Part shown: positions 15,676 to 24,867 of the stretch, piece by piece
How positions within the stretch are numbered: the stretch's first letter is position 1
How the letters are laid out: each line of letters starts with the position of its first letter
Assembly: GCF_026130045.1 (NCBI RefSeq)
Contig: NZ_JAIBNX010000086.1
Span: 1-34,333 of the forward strand
DNA from: Micromonospora sp. CPCC 205371
Lineage (GTDB): Bacteria; Actinomycetota; Actinomycetes; Mycobacteriales; Micromonosporaceae
Direction of reading: 5' to 3'
DNA: 34,333 bases
Position numbers and translations under genes: made by a program
The notes under the pieces: model-generated
Seen by the model: the letters and a program-made list of their open reading frames with translations, nothing else
What the model was told of the DNA's origin: nothing
Database searches by the model: none

Positions 15676-15739
15676 CGCGCGCTACCAAGGTCCACTGGAG
15701 ACAGAAACGGGAGTTGCATTGCATGTAGTTCCGGTGCAT
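15671..15739. promoter_or_regulatory. Cluster of four TGCAT motifs upstream of the HTH gene
   Basis: TGCAT occurs at 15671-15675 (including the start codon on the minus strand), 15715-15719, 15720-15724 (adjacent copies) and 15735-15739. They lie in the predicted leader of the HTH gene downstream of its promoter, a plausible autorepression region. Inferred from repetition only. Confidence 0.35.
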
Positions 15740-15746
15740 TCTGGTG

Positions 15747-15775
15747 TGGCTACCGGGTCTTGACGCATCTGTCAA
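15747..15775 (-). promoter_or_regulatory. Minus-strand promoter of the HTH-DUF397 pair
   Basis: Read on the minus strand: TTGACA (top-strand 15770-15775, perfect consensus -35), a 17-bp spacer and TAGCCA (top-strand 15747-15752). Initiation near 15740 would leave a leader of about 65 nt. The -35 lies inside the inverted repeat CTTGAC-N6-GTCAAG at 15759-15776, which could be an operator. Confidence 0.6.
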
Positions 15776-15844
15776 GGCACTGGGCACCGGTGGGCCTGTC
15801 CAGCTTGCGTCTGTTGTGGAGTCGACCGTCTGCGGGGGGACTAC

Positions 15845-16480
15845 ATGGTCAGCACGAGGCCAGCCACCGGGCTTCGGATCGCCGACGAACTTTTCCTCAT
15901 CGCCTACGACCGTGCCTCGGCGCACTCGCGCACCGCGCCCTGGGTCACCGGTCCCGGCATGGCCGCCGCGCTGCTCGGCGAGCTGGTCCTCGACGGCAGC
16001 GTCACCATCGCCTCCGGGTCGCTCGTCGCCGTAGACCGCTGGTCCTCAGCCGATCCGGACGCGCATCCGGTCCTCGCCCGGGTCGCCGCGGAGCCGCGGC
16101 ACCTGCCCGTGCGGCGGTGGCTCGACCTGCTCGCTCCGGGAGCGATGGACGCTGTGGGGCAGCGCATGGTGCGAGCCGGGCTCGCCACGCGGAGCGAGAC
16201 GCGGCGGCTGTGGCGCACCACGGTCCGGTACTGGCCGGTGGATGGCGACGCCGCCAGCGCCTCCGTGGCCCGGCTGCGCGACGCGCTGGCCAAGGAGACC
16301 GCCATGACGGTCGACGAGGTGACGCTGGCGGCCCTCGTGGGCGCGATCGGTCTGGGGCACCAGGTGCTGGGCGATCGTGCCGGCCGCGATGCTCTGGAGG
16401 GGCTGACCGCCACGCTGCCGGCCCCGCTGCACGAGTTGGTGGTTCGAGTTCAGGCCGCCGTGGGTGGCGTCGCGGGATGA
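15845..16480 (+). CDS. GOLPH3/VPS74 (GPP34) family protein
   Basis: A 211-residue protein of the GPP34 domain family. In eukaryotes the family binds phosphatidylinositol 4-phosphate at the Golgi; actinobacterial members have no settled function. The sequence fits from GLRIADELFLIAYD at the N-terminus, through GPGMAAALLGELVLDGSVTIASGSLVAV, RRWLDLLAPGAMDAVGQRMVRAGLATRSETRRLWR and RYWPVDG, to the C-terminal helices with DEVTLAALVGAIGLGHQVLGDRAGRDALEGL. The ATG is preceded by a G-rich Shine-Dalgarno (GGGGGGA) 5 nt away. It is divergent from the HTH/DUF397 pair and overlaps the acetyltransferase gene by an ATGA junction. A peripheral-membrane role is a family-based guess. Confidence 0.93.
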   Translation: MVSTRPATGLRIADELFLIAYDRASAHSRTAPWVTGPGMAAALLGELVLDGSVTIASGSLVAVDRWSSADPDAHPVLARVAAEPRHLPVRRWLDLLAPGAMDAVGQRMVRAGLATRSETRRLWRTTVRYWPVDGDAASASVARLRDALAKETAMTVDEVTLAALVGAIGLGHQVLGDRAGRDALEGLTATLPAPLHELVVRVQAAVGGVAG

Positions 16481-17070
16481 GGCACATGTCGATCGTGCGA
16501 GCCGAGCCGGCCGAGGCCGGCTGCATCGCGGACACGATCGCAGACGCCTTCCAGCACCTCGGCGTGTTCGTGTGGCTGGTGCCGCCGCGCACCGAGCGGC
16601 GCCGGATCTTGCGCGACCATTTCCAGATCCTGGTCGAGCACGCCCTGACGCACGGCGAGGTGCACGTGACCGATGACCGCACCGCGGCCGCGGTGTGGTT
16701 TCCACGCGACGGCGGGCCGCTGCCGCCACCGGCCGACTACGACCGGCGGCTGTCGAGCGCCTGTGGCCGGTGGACCGACCGCTTCCAACTCGTCGACCGG
16801 CTGCTCGACGCCCACCGCCCGTGGCAGCCGCACCACTACCTGGCGAGCCTCGCCGTCCGCCCCGAGCGGCAGGGCGAGGGCCTGGGTTCCGCCCTGCTGC
16901 GGCACTACCACGCCCGGTTGGACGCGGCCGGCACGCCGGCGTACCTGGAGGCGAGCAGCCCACCCAGCCGCGACCTGTACGCGCGGCACGGCTACCGCTC
17001 CGGTGAGCCGTTCGCGGTGCCCGACGGCGCGCCGTACTGGCCGATGTGGAGAGAGCCCGCCCGGCTCTAG
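16477..17070 (+). CDS. GNAT-family N-acetyltransferase
   Basis: A 197-residue acetyl-CoA-dependent acetyltransferase. Motif A of the GNAT fold is clear in LASLAVRPERQGEGLGSALLRHYHARLDAAG (R/Q-x-x-G-x-G), preceded by the substrate-side region and followed by TPAYLEASSPPSRDLYARHGYR, the motif B end of the fold. The start ATG 16477 overlaps the GPP34 stop codon (ATGA), indicating coupled translation; an in-frame ATG at 16486 is an alternative start three residues later. The substrate cannot be told from sequence. The gene ends in a CTAG shared with the stop codon of the convergent aminotransferase gene, a 4-bp overlap. Confidence 0.93.
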   Translation: MRHMSIVRAEPAEAGCIADTIADAFQHLGVFVWLVPPRTERRRILRDHFQILVEHALTHGEVHVTDDRTAAAVWFPRDGGPLPPPADYDRRLSSACGRWTDRFQLVDRLLDAHRPWQPHHYLASLAVRPERQGEGLGSALLRHYHARLDAAGTPAYLEASSPPSRDLYARHGYRSGEPFAVPDGAPYWPMWREPARL

Positions 17071-18146
17071 GCGAGCGCTGCCTCGGCGGCCGCCAGAAAC
17101 GCGTCGTTCTCCGCTGGGGTGCCGATCGTGACGCGTACCCCGTCGCCCTGGAACGGCCGCACGATCACGCCGCGCGCCTCGCACGCCGCCCCGAACGCCG
17201 CGGCCTGATCGCCGAGCGGCAGCCACACGAAGTTCGCCTGGCTGTCCGGCACCTCGACGCCCAGCTTGCGCACTGCCTCGGTGACGCGGTCGCGTTCGGA
17301 CACCACGAGGGCGCACCTGCGGTGTACCTCTTCGGACTGCTGGAGCGCGGCGAGGGCGGCCGCCTGGGCGGTGGTGCTGGTCGAGAACGGTGTGACCACC
17401 TTGCGCACGGCGGCCGCCACCTCCGGCTGCGCCACCAGAAAGCCGATCCGCAGGCCGGCGAGGCCCCACGCCTTGGAGAGCGTGCGCAGCACGACGACGT
17501 TGGGTCGGTCGCCGTAGGCGCGCAGGCCGTCCGGCACGTCGGTGTCGGTGACGAACTCGCGGTACGCCTCGTCGAGCACGACCAGCACGTCGTCGGGGAC
17601 CGCGTTGAGGAAGCGGTCGAGCTGCGCGCGCCGCACGCTGGTGCCGGTCGGGTTGTTGGGGTTGCAGACCAGCACCATCCGCGTGCGGTCGGTGATCGCG
17701 GCCGCCATCGCGTCGAGATCGTGGCCGTGGCCGGCGTCGTTGGGAACCCGCAGGCTGGTCGCTCCGGTCGTCGCCGCGATGATCGGGTACGCCTCGAAGG
17801 AGCGCCACGAGTACAGGATCTCGTCGCCGGGCAGGCAGGTGGCGCGCGCCAGGTGCTCGCACAGCGCCACCGAGCCGCAACCGGTCGCGACGCGGTCCAG
17901 GTCGACGCCGTGCCGCTCGGCGAGCGTGGTCCGGAGCGCCAGCACGCCCATGTCCGGGTACCGGTGCACGGTGCTGGCCGCCTCGGTGATCGCCTCGACG
18001 ACACCGGGCAGCGGCCCGTAGGGCACCTCGTTGCTCGCCAGCTTGATCGCCTCAGGGAGCCCCAGCTCGCGGGCGAGGTCGGCCGGGCTGCGACCGGGCA
18101 CGTAACTGGGCAGCGCGTCCAGGTCGGCGCGGGTCAGCCTAGTCAT
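17067..18146 (-). CDS. pat: Aromatic/histidinol-phosphate aminotransferase (Pat/HisC2-like)
   Basis: A fold-type I PLP aminotransferase of 359 residues. Visible features are SYVPGRS near residues 14-20, KLASNEVPYGPLPGV (35-49), ATGCGSVALCEHL (87-99), CNPNNPTG (161-168), LDEAY with D192, and the PLP lysine K225 in SKAWGLAGLRIG. The YVPG opening and the TGCGSV and GWRSFE-like (YSWRSFEAYP) segments match, as I recall it, mycobacterial HisC2/Pat more than the main HisC. I therefore favour an aromatic amino acid aminotransferase that makes or uses 4-hydroxyphenylpyruvate. It is the last gene of a minus-strand array that starts with hppD, which agrees. Histidinol-phosphate activity remains possible. 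Confidence 0.88.
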   Translation of the reverse strand: MTRLTRADLDALPSYVPGRSPADLARELGLPEAIKLASNEVPYGPLPGVVEAITEAASTVHRYPDMGVLALRTTLAERHGVDLDRVATGCGSVALCEHLARATCLPGDEILYSWRSFEAYPIIAATTGATSLRVPNDAGHGHDLDAMAAAITDRTRMVLVCNPNNPTGTSVRRAQLDRFLNAVPDDVLVVLDEAYREFVTDTDVPDGLRAYGDRPNVVVLRTLSKAWGLAGLRIGFLVAQPEVAAAVRKVVTPFSTSTTAQAAALAALQQSEEVHRRCALVVSERDRVTEAVRKLGVEVPDSQANFVWLPLGDQAAAFGAACEARGVIVRPFQGDGVRVTIGTPAENDAFLAAAEAALA

Positions 18147-18189
18147 GTCGTTTCACCCGCGTGAGTGGAGCGAGCGCTGGTTAACTCAG

Positions 18190-19074
18190 TCATTTCGTAC
18201 CTCCGGGCTGTGCTGGCGGTGCCGGTTGTGCGGTGCCGGGTCTGGGCAGCTCCACGACGACCGTATGCGCTGACTTGTCGTGCAGCGCCTGGTAGAGCGG
18301 GCGGTCGAAGAGCAGGTAGACGCAGTCGACGATCTGCAGGATGAAGCCGACGCAACACAACCACAACAGGGTCGGCAGGCCCAGGGTGTTCCAGCGGCGG
18401 AACGACCGGCCGAAACCGAGCCGCTCGGTGCTCTCCATCCGCACCACTTTGATGCCCATGATGCGCTTGCCGATGGTCTGGCCGGTGTTGGCGGTCGCCG
18501 GTACCTCGTACGCGAACCACAGCGCGGTGGCGATCAGCAGGATCACGATCTGGAGGCGGCCGGCCTGCGGGCTGGCCTCGGGCAGGTTCTCGAACCAGTT
18601 CCTGCCTTCCAGCATGCGCTCGTTCATAGCCCGGTATAGCGGCGCGATCTCCTGGGCGTACCGGTAGACGAACCAGCCGTTGACCACGACGTTGAGCAGC
18701 AGGACCAGCAGGAAGTCGATGAGCCGGGCGACGAAACGGGCGCCGACGGAGGCGAGTCGCATGCCGTGCGGCTGCGGCGGTGGGGCGGGTGGCCGGTACC
18801 CGAACTGTGGCGGCCCGGCGAGCGGCGCCGGAGGTCCGGGCGGTGACGACGGGCGGCCGTTGACGGGCGGCGGTGACATCGGCGCCGGGAGCGCGACCGG
18901 CGGCGGCGCGATGGGTGGGGGGACGACAGGCGGGGGCGGGGCCGGCTCCGGCGGCGGGCCCGGCGGCGGGGTGGGGTCGGCCCGCAGCGGTGTGCCCACC
19001 CAGCCTTCGCCGTCCCAATAGCGCTGGGTGCTCGGTTCGGCCGGATCCTTGTACCAGCCCGGTGCGACGCTCAC
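18190..19074 (-). CDS. DUF2510-RDD domain membrane protein
   Basis: A 294-residue protein. It starts with a DUF2510 module (residues 1-30, APGWYKDPAEPSTQRYWDGEGW), followed by a Pro-rich linker (about 33-100). An RDD domain follows: RLIDFLLVLLLNVVVNGWF, a second hydrophobic helix (LQIVILLIATALWFAYEV), NTGQTIGKRIMGIKVVR and the C-terminal LLFDRPLYQALHDKSAHTVVVELP. DUF2510 is a small tryptophan-rich domain near membrane proteins of actinobacteria; RDD proteins are poorly defined and some act in ion transport. The GTG start overlaps the upstream RDD gene (GTGA). The following aminotransferase gene begins 43 bp later. Confidence 0.92.
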   Translation of the reverse strand: MSVAPGWYKDPAEPSTQRYWDGEGWVGTPLRADPTPPPGPPPEPAPPPPVVPPPIAPPPVALPAPMSPPPVNGRPSSPPGPPAPLAGPPQFGYRPPAPPPQPHGMRLASVGARFVARLIDFLLVLLLNVVVNGWFVYRYAQEIAPLYRAMNERMLEGRNWFENLPEASPQAGRLQIVILLIATALWFAYEVPATANTGQTIGKRIMGIKVVRMESTERLGFGRSFRRWNTLGLPTLLWLCCVGFILQIVDCVYLLFDRPLYQALHDKSAHTVVVELPRPGTAQPAPPAQPGGTK

Positions 19075-19670
19075 GCAGGAACCTTAACCACCACTGTCTG
19101 GGCGAACTTGTCGTGGAGGCACTGAAGGTACGGCTTGTCCCACAGTTGCCAGAGCCCGTCGATGTAACTGAGGAAGGGCACCAGCGCGCCGGCCACGTGA
19201 AACACGAGCCACCGCTTGGCCGCGTGCGACCGGCCGAGGGTCGCCTCCGGGTCGAGCGTCACCACCTTGATGCGCATTGCCTTCTTGCCGAAGGTCTGGC
19301 CGGATCGGAACATCATCTCGACGTAGTAGACGTACGTCAGCACCAGCGAGAGTCCGAAGATCCCGGCCTCCAGGAGCAGGAACGGCACGAGGAAGTCGGT
19401 GAAGTCGGGCCCGGTGAGCGTGCCGTCTGGCTCGACCGTGAAGTCGCCCGCCACGACGACGACGAAGATCACGATCGCGGGCACCGCCACGATCATCGCG
19501 ACGGCCACGAAGATCCCGGCGTCGATCAGGTACGCCAGCAGCCGGTCGGTGAAGCTGGCGAGCGGCTGCCCGCCGGGGCTCAGCGCCGGAGGTGGCGGCG
19601 CCGGCAGCGACGGTGGCGGTGGCAGCACCGCCCACGGCGGTGGTGTCGTGGGGATGGATGGCTGTGTCAC
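19071..19670 (-). CDS. RDD family membrane protein
   Basis: A 199-residue RDD protein without DUF2510. It has a Pro-rich N-terminal stretch (residues 1-33), then FTDRLLAYLIDAGIFVAVAMIVAVPAIVIFVVVVAG and FLVPFLLLEAGIFGLSLVLTYVYYVEMMF as membrane segments, with SGQTFGKKAMRIKVV and the end DKPYLQCLHDKFAQTVVVKVP. The closing motif closely resembles that of the DUF2510-RDD protein it overlaps, so the two are probably paralogues acting together. GTG start at 19668-19670, 10 bp after the hppD stop codon. No Shine-Dalgarno is visible, so translation may depend on the hppD message. Transport of an aromatic substrate is a speculation from position only. Confidence 0.92.
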   Translation of the reverse strand: MTQPSIPTTPPPWAVLPPPPSLPAPPPPALSPGGQPLASFTDRLLAYLIDAGIFVAVAMIVAVPAIVIFVVVVAGDFTVEPDGTLTGPDFTDFLVPFLLLEAGIFGLSLVLTYVYYVEMMFRSGQTFGKKAMRIKVVTLDPEATLGRSHAAKRWLVFHVAGALVPFLSYIDGLWQLWDKPYLQCLHDKFAQTVVVKVPA

Positions 19671-19680
19671 GCGGACAGTG

Positions 19681-20903
<1,223 letters not shown>

Positions 20904-20909
20904 ATTTGG

Positions 20910-20915
20910 TAGCGT
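20910..20915 (+). promoter_or_regulatory. Putative -10 element of the AsnC gene (leaderless)
   Basis: TAGCGT ends 8 nt before ATG 20924, with no Shine-Dalgarno between. This supports ATG 20924 over the in-frame TTG at 20906, which lies upstream of the -10. Confidence 0.4.
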
Positions 20916-20923
20916 CTTGGGCC

Positions 20924-21415
20924 ATGACCGATGGACAAAGTGTCCAGCTCGACGCGCTCGACGCCAGGCTCATCGCGCTCCTTGCGGCGGAACCTCGGAT
21001 CGGCGTGCTGGAGTGCTCGCGACGGCTGCGGGTGGCCCGCGGCACCGTGCAGGCACGGCTCGACAAGCTCGTGGAGCGCGGCGTCATCCGGGGGTTCGGG
21101 CCCGACATCGCGCCGCAGGCGATCGGGTTCACGGTCACGTCGTTCGTGACCTTGGAGATCATCCAGCGCGAGGGGCACGACCCCATCGCCGCGCACCTCG
21201 CGGCCATCCCCGAGGTGCTGGAGGCGTATACGATCACCGGCTCCGGCGACCTGCTCTGCCGCATCGTGGCCCGGTCGAACGCCGATCTCCAGCGGGTGAT
21301 CGACCAGATCGTCTCGCACGAGGGGATCGTCCGGGCGTCCACGCTCATCGCGCTCGCCGAGCAGATCCCGTACCGGACGCTGCCGCTGGTGCGCTCCGCG
21401 ATCAAAAACGCCTAA
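20924..21415 (+). CDS. Lrp/AsnC-family transcription regulator
   Basis: A 163-residue regulator with an N-terminal winged helix-turn-helix (LDALDARLIALLAAEPRIGVLECSRRLRVARGTVQARLDKLVERGVIRGF) and a C-terminal ligand-binding RAM domain (FVTLEIIQREGHDPIAAHLAAIPEVLEAYTITGSGDLLCRIVARSNADLQRVIDQI). The Gly-x-Gly-Asp of the effector loop is visible in TGSGDLL. Divergent placement from hppD with only 85 bp between suggests that it controls hppD and the downstream RDD/aminotransferase genes, probably in response to an aromatic amino acid or keto acid. That inference rests on position. The in-frame TTG at 20906 would add six residues and is less likely. Confidence 0.94.
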   Translation: MTDGQSVQLDALDARLIALLAAEPRIGVLECSRRLRVARGTVQARLDKLVERGVIRGFGPDIAPQAIGFTVTSFVTLEIIQREGHDPIAAHLAAIPEVLEAYTITGSGDLLCRIVARSNADLQRVIDQIVSHEGIVRASTLIALAEQIPYRTLPLVRSAIKNA

Positions 21416-21477
21416 GTGATCATATTTCCCATCGACACGGGCGGATCGCGCTCGCGCATTTCGCAACGGCGTGTCGC

Positions 21478-21483
21478 TACCGT
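21478..21483 (+). promoter_or_regulatory. Putative -10 element of the second propeller gene (leaderless)
   Basis: TACCGT ends 6 nt before GTG 21490, without a Shine-Dalgarno. This fixes the start in a frame that is open far upstream as a shadow of hppD. Confidence 0.4.
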
Positions 21484-21489
21484 GACGCG

Positions 21490-22893
21490 GTGGCGAAGGG
21501 GACGGCCGGCGGCCGGGCCGGCTGGGTCGTGGCCGGTCTGATCGTGCTCGTCGTCCTCGTGAGCACCAATGTCTGGAACCCTTTTCCCGAAATCTGGGAC
21601 TGGGTGAGCCGCACCCGCCCGCTCGCGAGCCCCGACACCTCGTGGCAGCAGAGCCTCGGCGGCGTACCGCAGAGCGTCACGATCACCGGCAGCGTGGCCG
21701 TCGTCGAGCAACGGTCCTCGGTGGAGGGGCGGAGCCTCGGCACCGGCGTCCGGCTGTGGAAGCGCGACGTCGACTGGGGAGCGGTCGCCGGCGAGGGCGA
21801 CAACGCCGCCGTGGTGGTCGGCGAGCTGCTCAAAAAGGGCTACGAGGTGATCGACCCCCGAAGCGGGATCGTCTGGCGCAAGGACACCCAGGCGGTGGCG
21901 GTGTGGACGTACCGCGACGCGCTGCTCGACGTGCGCTGCGCCGACGCCCAGGACTGCACGCTGAGCGCCTGGGAACCGCGGGGCACGAAACCACGGTGGA
22001 CGGCCGAGTTGCCCGGCGTCGGGTTCGTGCTCTTCGCGGACAACCCCGACGTGCTCGACGCCAAGCCGCTGACCGCGCGGGGGATAGCCGGCGACGTCGC
22101 CGGGCCGGTCGTGCTGCCGTCGCTACTCGGCTTTCCGATCGACAACAAGGTACGCGTCGTCGACACCAGCGACGGCCGGGTCGCGCGCGACTTCGAGCCA
22201 GAGCGCGATGACCGGTACGCGGTGGTCGGTGGCCGGCTGATCAGGGTCGAGGCCCGCTCCGGCGACGGCACCTGCTACTTCACGGTGACTGCGACCGACG
22301 CGGCGACCGACCGGCAGGTGTGGCAGAAGGAGGCGCTCAACCTGCGCACCGCGAGCGGCGCCGGCTGCACGCAGCGGGATGACCCGAACGGCGGGCAGAA
22401 CGTGGTCGTCGGCGTGGCCGCCAACGGGCGCGAGGTGGTCGTCGACGCGTACGACGGCCGGGTGCTGTGGCTTGGCAAGCAGGGCGAGAAGCTGCAGGCG
22501 GTCGACGACTCATACGCGATCGTGCGGCCGGAGGACGGGAAGTCCGTGGTGTCTTACGCGTACGGCTCGTCCCGGCCGCGCTGGACCAAACCGGTACACG
22601 ACGGCAAGGCACAGACCGCGGTCACGCCGTACGCGGTGGTGACCGTGCAGGAAGACCCGCACCGGATCACCGCGTGGGCGCCTGCCAACGGCAAGGAGCT
22701 GGTGAGCCTCAAGTCCGAGGCGAAGGTCTGGGCGGTAGGCCCGGCCGGGATGATCATCGGCGAGGGGCGCCGGATCGGGTACGTGCCCTTCGCGGGCATC
22801 ACGCCGACGCCCAGCGGGACGCGCACACCCAACGGCACGGGAGCGGAGCTCTGCGACGGGCCGAAGGAACCCCAGTGCCGGGCGGAGAAGTAG
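21490..22893 (+). CDS. Beta-propeller membrane protein (PQQ-like repeats)
   Basis: A 467-residue protein with an N-terminal membrane anchor (about residues 10-30, GWVVAGLIVLVVLVSTNVW) and an outer beta-propeller. Repeated blade motifs are GVRLWKRDVDWG, YEVIDPRSGIVWRKDT, LSAWEPRGTKPRWTAELP, VRVVDTSDGRVARDF, VVVDAYDGRVLWLGKQG and ITAWAPANGKELVSL. Cys pairs (RCADAQDCT, GTCYFTV, GCTQRDD, LCDGPKEPQC) suggest disulfides outside the cell. The open frame starts more than 1.4 kb upstream, but that part lies over hppD and the AsnC gene, so GTG 21490 is chosen from the -10 and the signal anchor. It is similar in plan to the protein encoded at 13295 but about 75 residues longer. Function unknown. Confidence 0.85.
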   Translation: MAKGTAGGRAGWVVAGLIVLVVLVSTNVWNPFPEIWDWVSRTRPLASPDTSWQQSLGGVPQSVTITGSVAVVEQRSSVEGRSLGTGVRLWKRDVDWGAVAGEGDNAAVVVGELLKKGYEVIDPRSGIVWRKDTQAVAVWTYRDALLDVRCADAQDCTLSAWEPRGTKPRWTAELPGVGFVLFADNPDVLDAKPLTARGIAGDVAGPVVLPSLLGFPIDNKVRVVDTSDGRVARDFEPERDDRYAVVGGRLIRVEARSGDGTCYFTVTATDAATDRQVWQKEALNLRTASGAGCTQRDDPNGGQNVVVGVAANGREVVVDAYDGRVLWLGKQGEKLQAVDDSYAIVRPEDGKSVVSYAYGSSRPRWTKPVHDGKAQTAVTPYAVVTVQEDPHRITAWAPANGKELVSLKSEAKVWAVGPAGMIIGEGRRIGYVPFAGITPTPSGTRTPNGTGAELCDGPKEPQCRAEK

Positions 22894-22903
22894 GGCGGAG
22901 AAG

Positions 22904-22909
22904 TAGGCT
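22904..22909 (+). promoter_or_regulatory. Putative -10 element of class I fumarase (leaderless)
   Basis: TAGGCT ends 8 nt before ATG 22918. It supports this ATG over the in-frame TTG at 22909, which would start within the hexamer. Confidence 0.4.
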
Positions 22910-22917
22910 TGCCCGTC

Positions 22918-24576
<1,659 letters not shown>

Positions 24577-24585
<9 letters not shown>

Positions 24586-24630
24586 GCCGTCGAAAGCGGC
24601 TTGCGCCGCTGAGCCTGCGAAGGCGGCTGA
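24577..24630. repeat. 27-bp imperfect tandem repeat across the fumarase stop codon
   Basis: Copies at 24577-24603 and 24604-24630 share CGCCGCTGAGCC and a later GCGGCT, with several mismatches. The first copy contains the last codon region and TGA of fumA, so this looks like a duplication of the gene end. Confidence 0.6.
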
Positions 24631-24651
24631 CGCCGGCCCAGCAAGCCAGGC

Positions 24652-24761
24652 CGGCGGCCACCAGTCGCCTGTCCGCCGGGCGAGCAGACAGGGGACTGCC
24701 CCCCCTATGAGCCGCACACTCCCCCGTTGCGGTCCCCGCCCGTCCCTACTGGTGGCCGCCG
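24652..24761. repeat. 110-bp segment bounded by perfect 14-bp inverted repeats
   Basis: CGGCGGCCACCAGT (24652-24665) is the exact reverse complement of 24748-24761. Inside lie smaller dyads: CCTGTC (24668-24673) with GACAGG (24687-24692), and GGGGACTGCCCC just after. This fills most of the 282-bp gap between fumA and the first SARP gene. It may be a transcription-ending structure after fumA, a regulatory fold, or a MITE-like remnant. No target duplication is evident. Confidence 0.65.
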
Positions 24762-24820
24762 CTCTCGAACCGCTCCCATATCGCTCTCATTCGACCGGCC
24801 GCACCCTTTCCGTCTCGGGT

Positions 24821-24826
24821 TACATT
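24821..24826 (+). promoter_or_regulatory. Possible -10 element upstream of the first SARP gene
   Basis: TACATT, 41 nt before ATG 24868, would start a message near 24833 with a leader holding GGGCGGAG. No acceptable -35 is visible, so this is tentative. Confidence 0.3.
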
Positions 24827-24867
24827 TCTGCGAGAGATCGGTCAGCACACATGCGGGCGGAGCTGAA

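Noticed and set aside
15094-16480. Fusion of the GNAT frame with upstream coding sequence
   Set aside because: The 658-residue frame is antisense to the HTH gene and overlaps the GPP34 gene. Only the part from 16477 has a GNAT fold.
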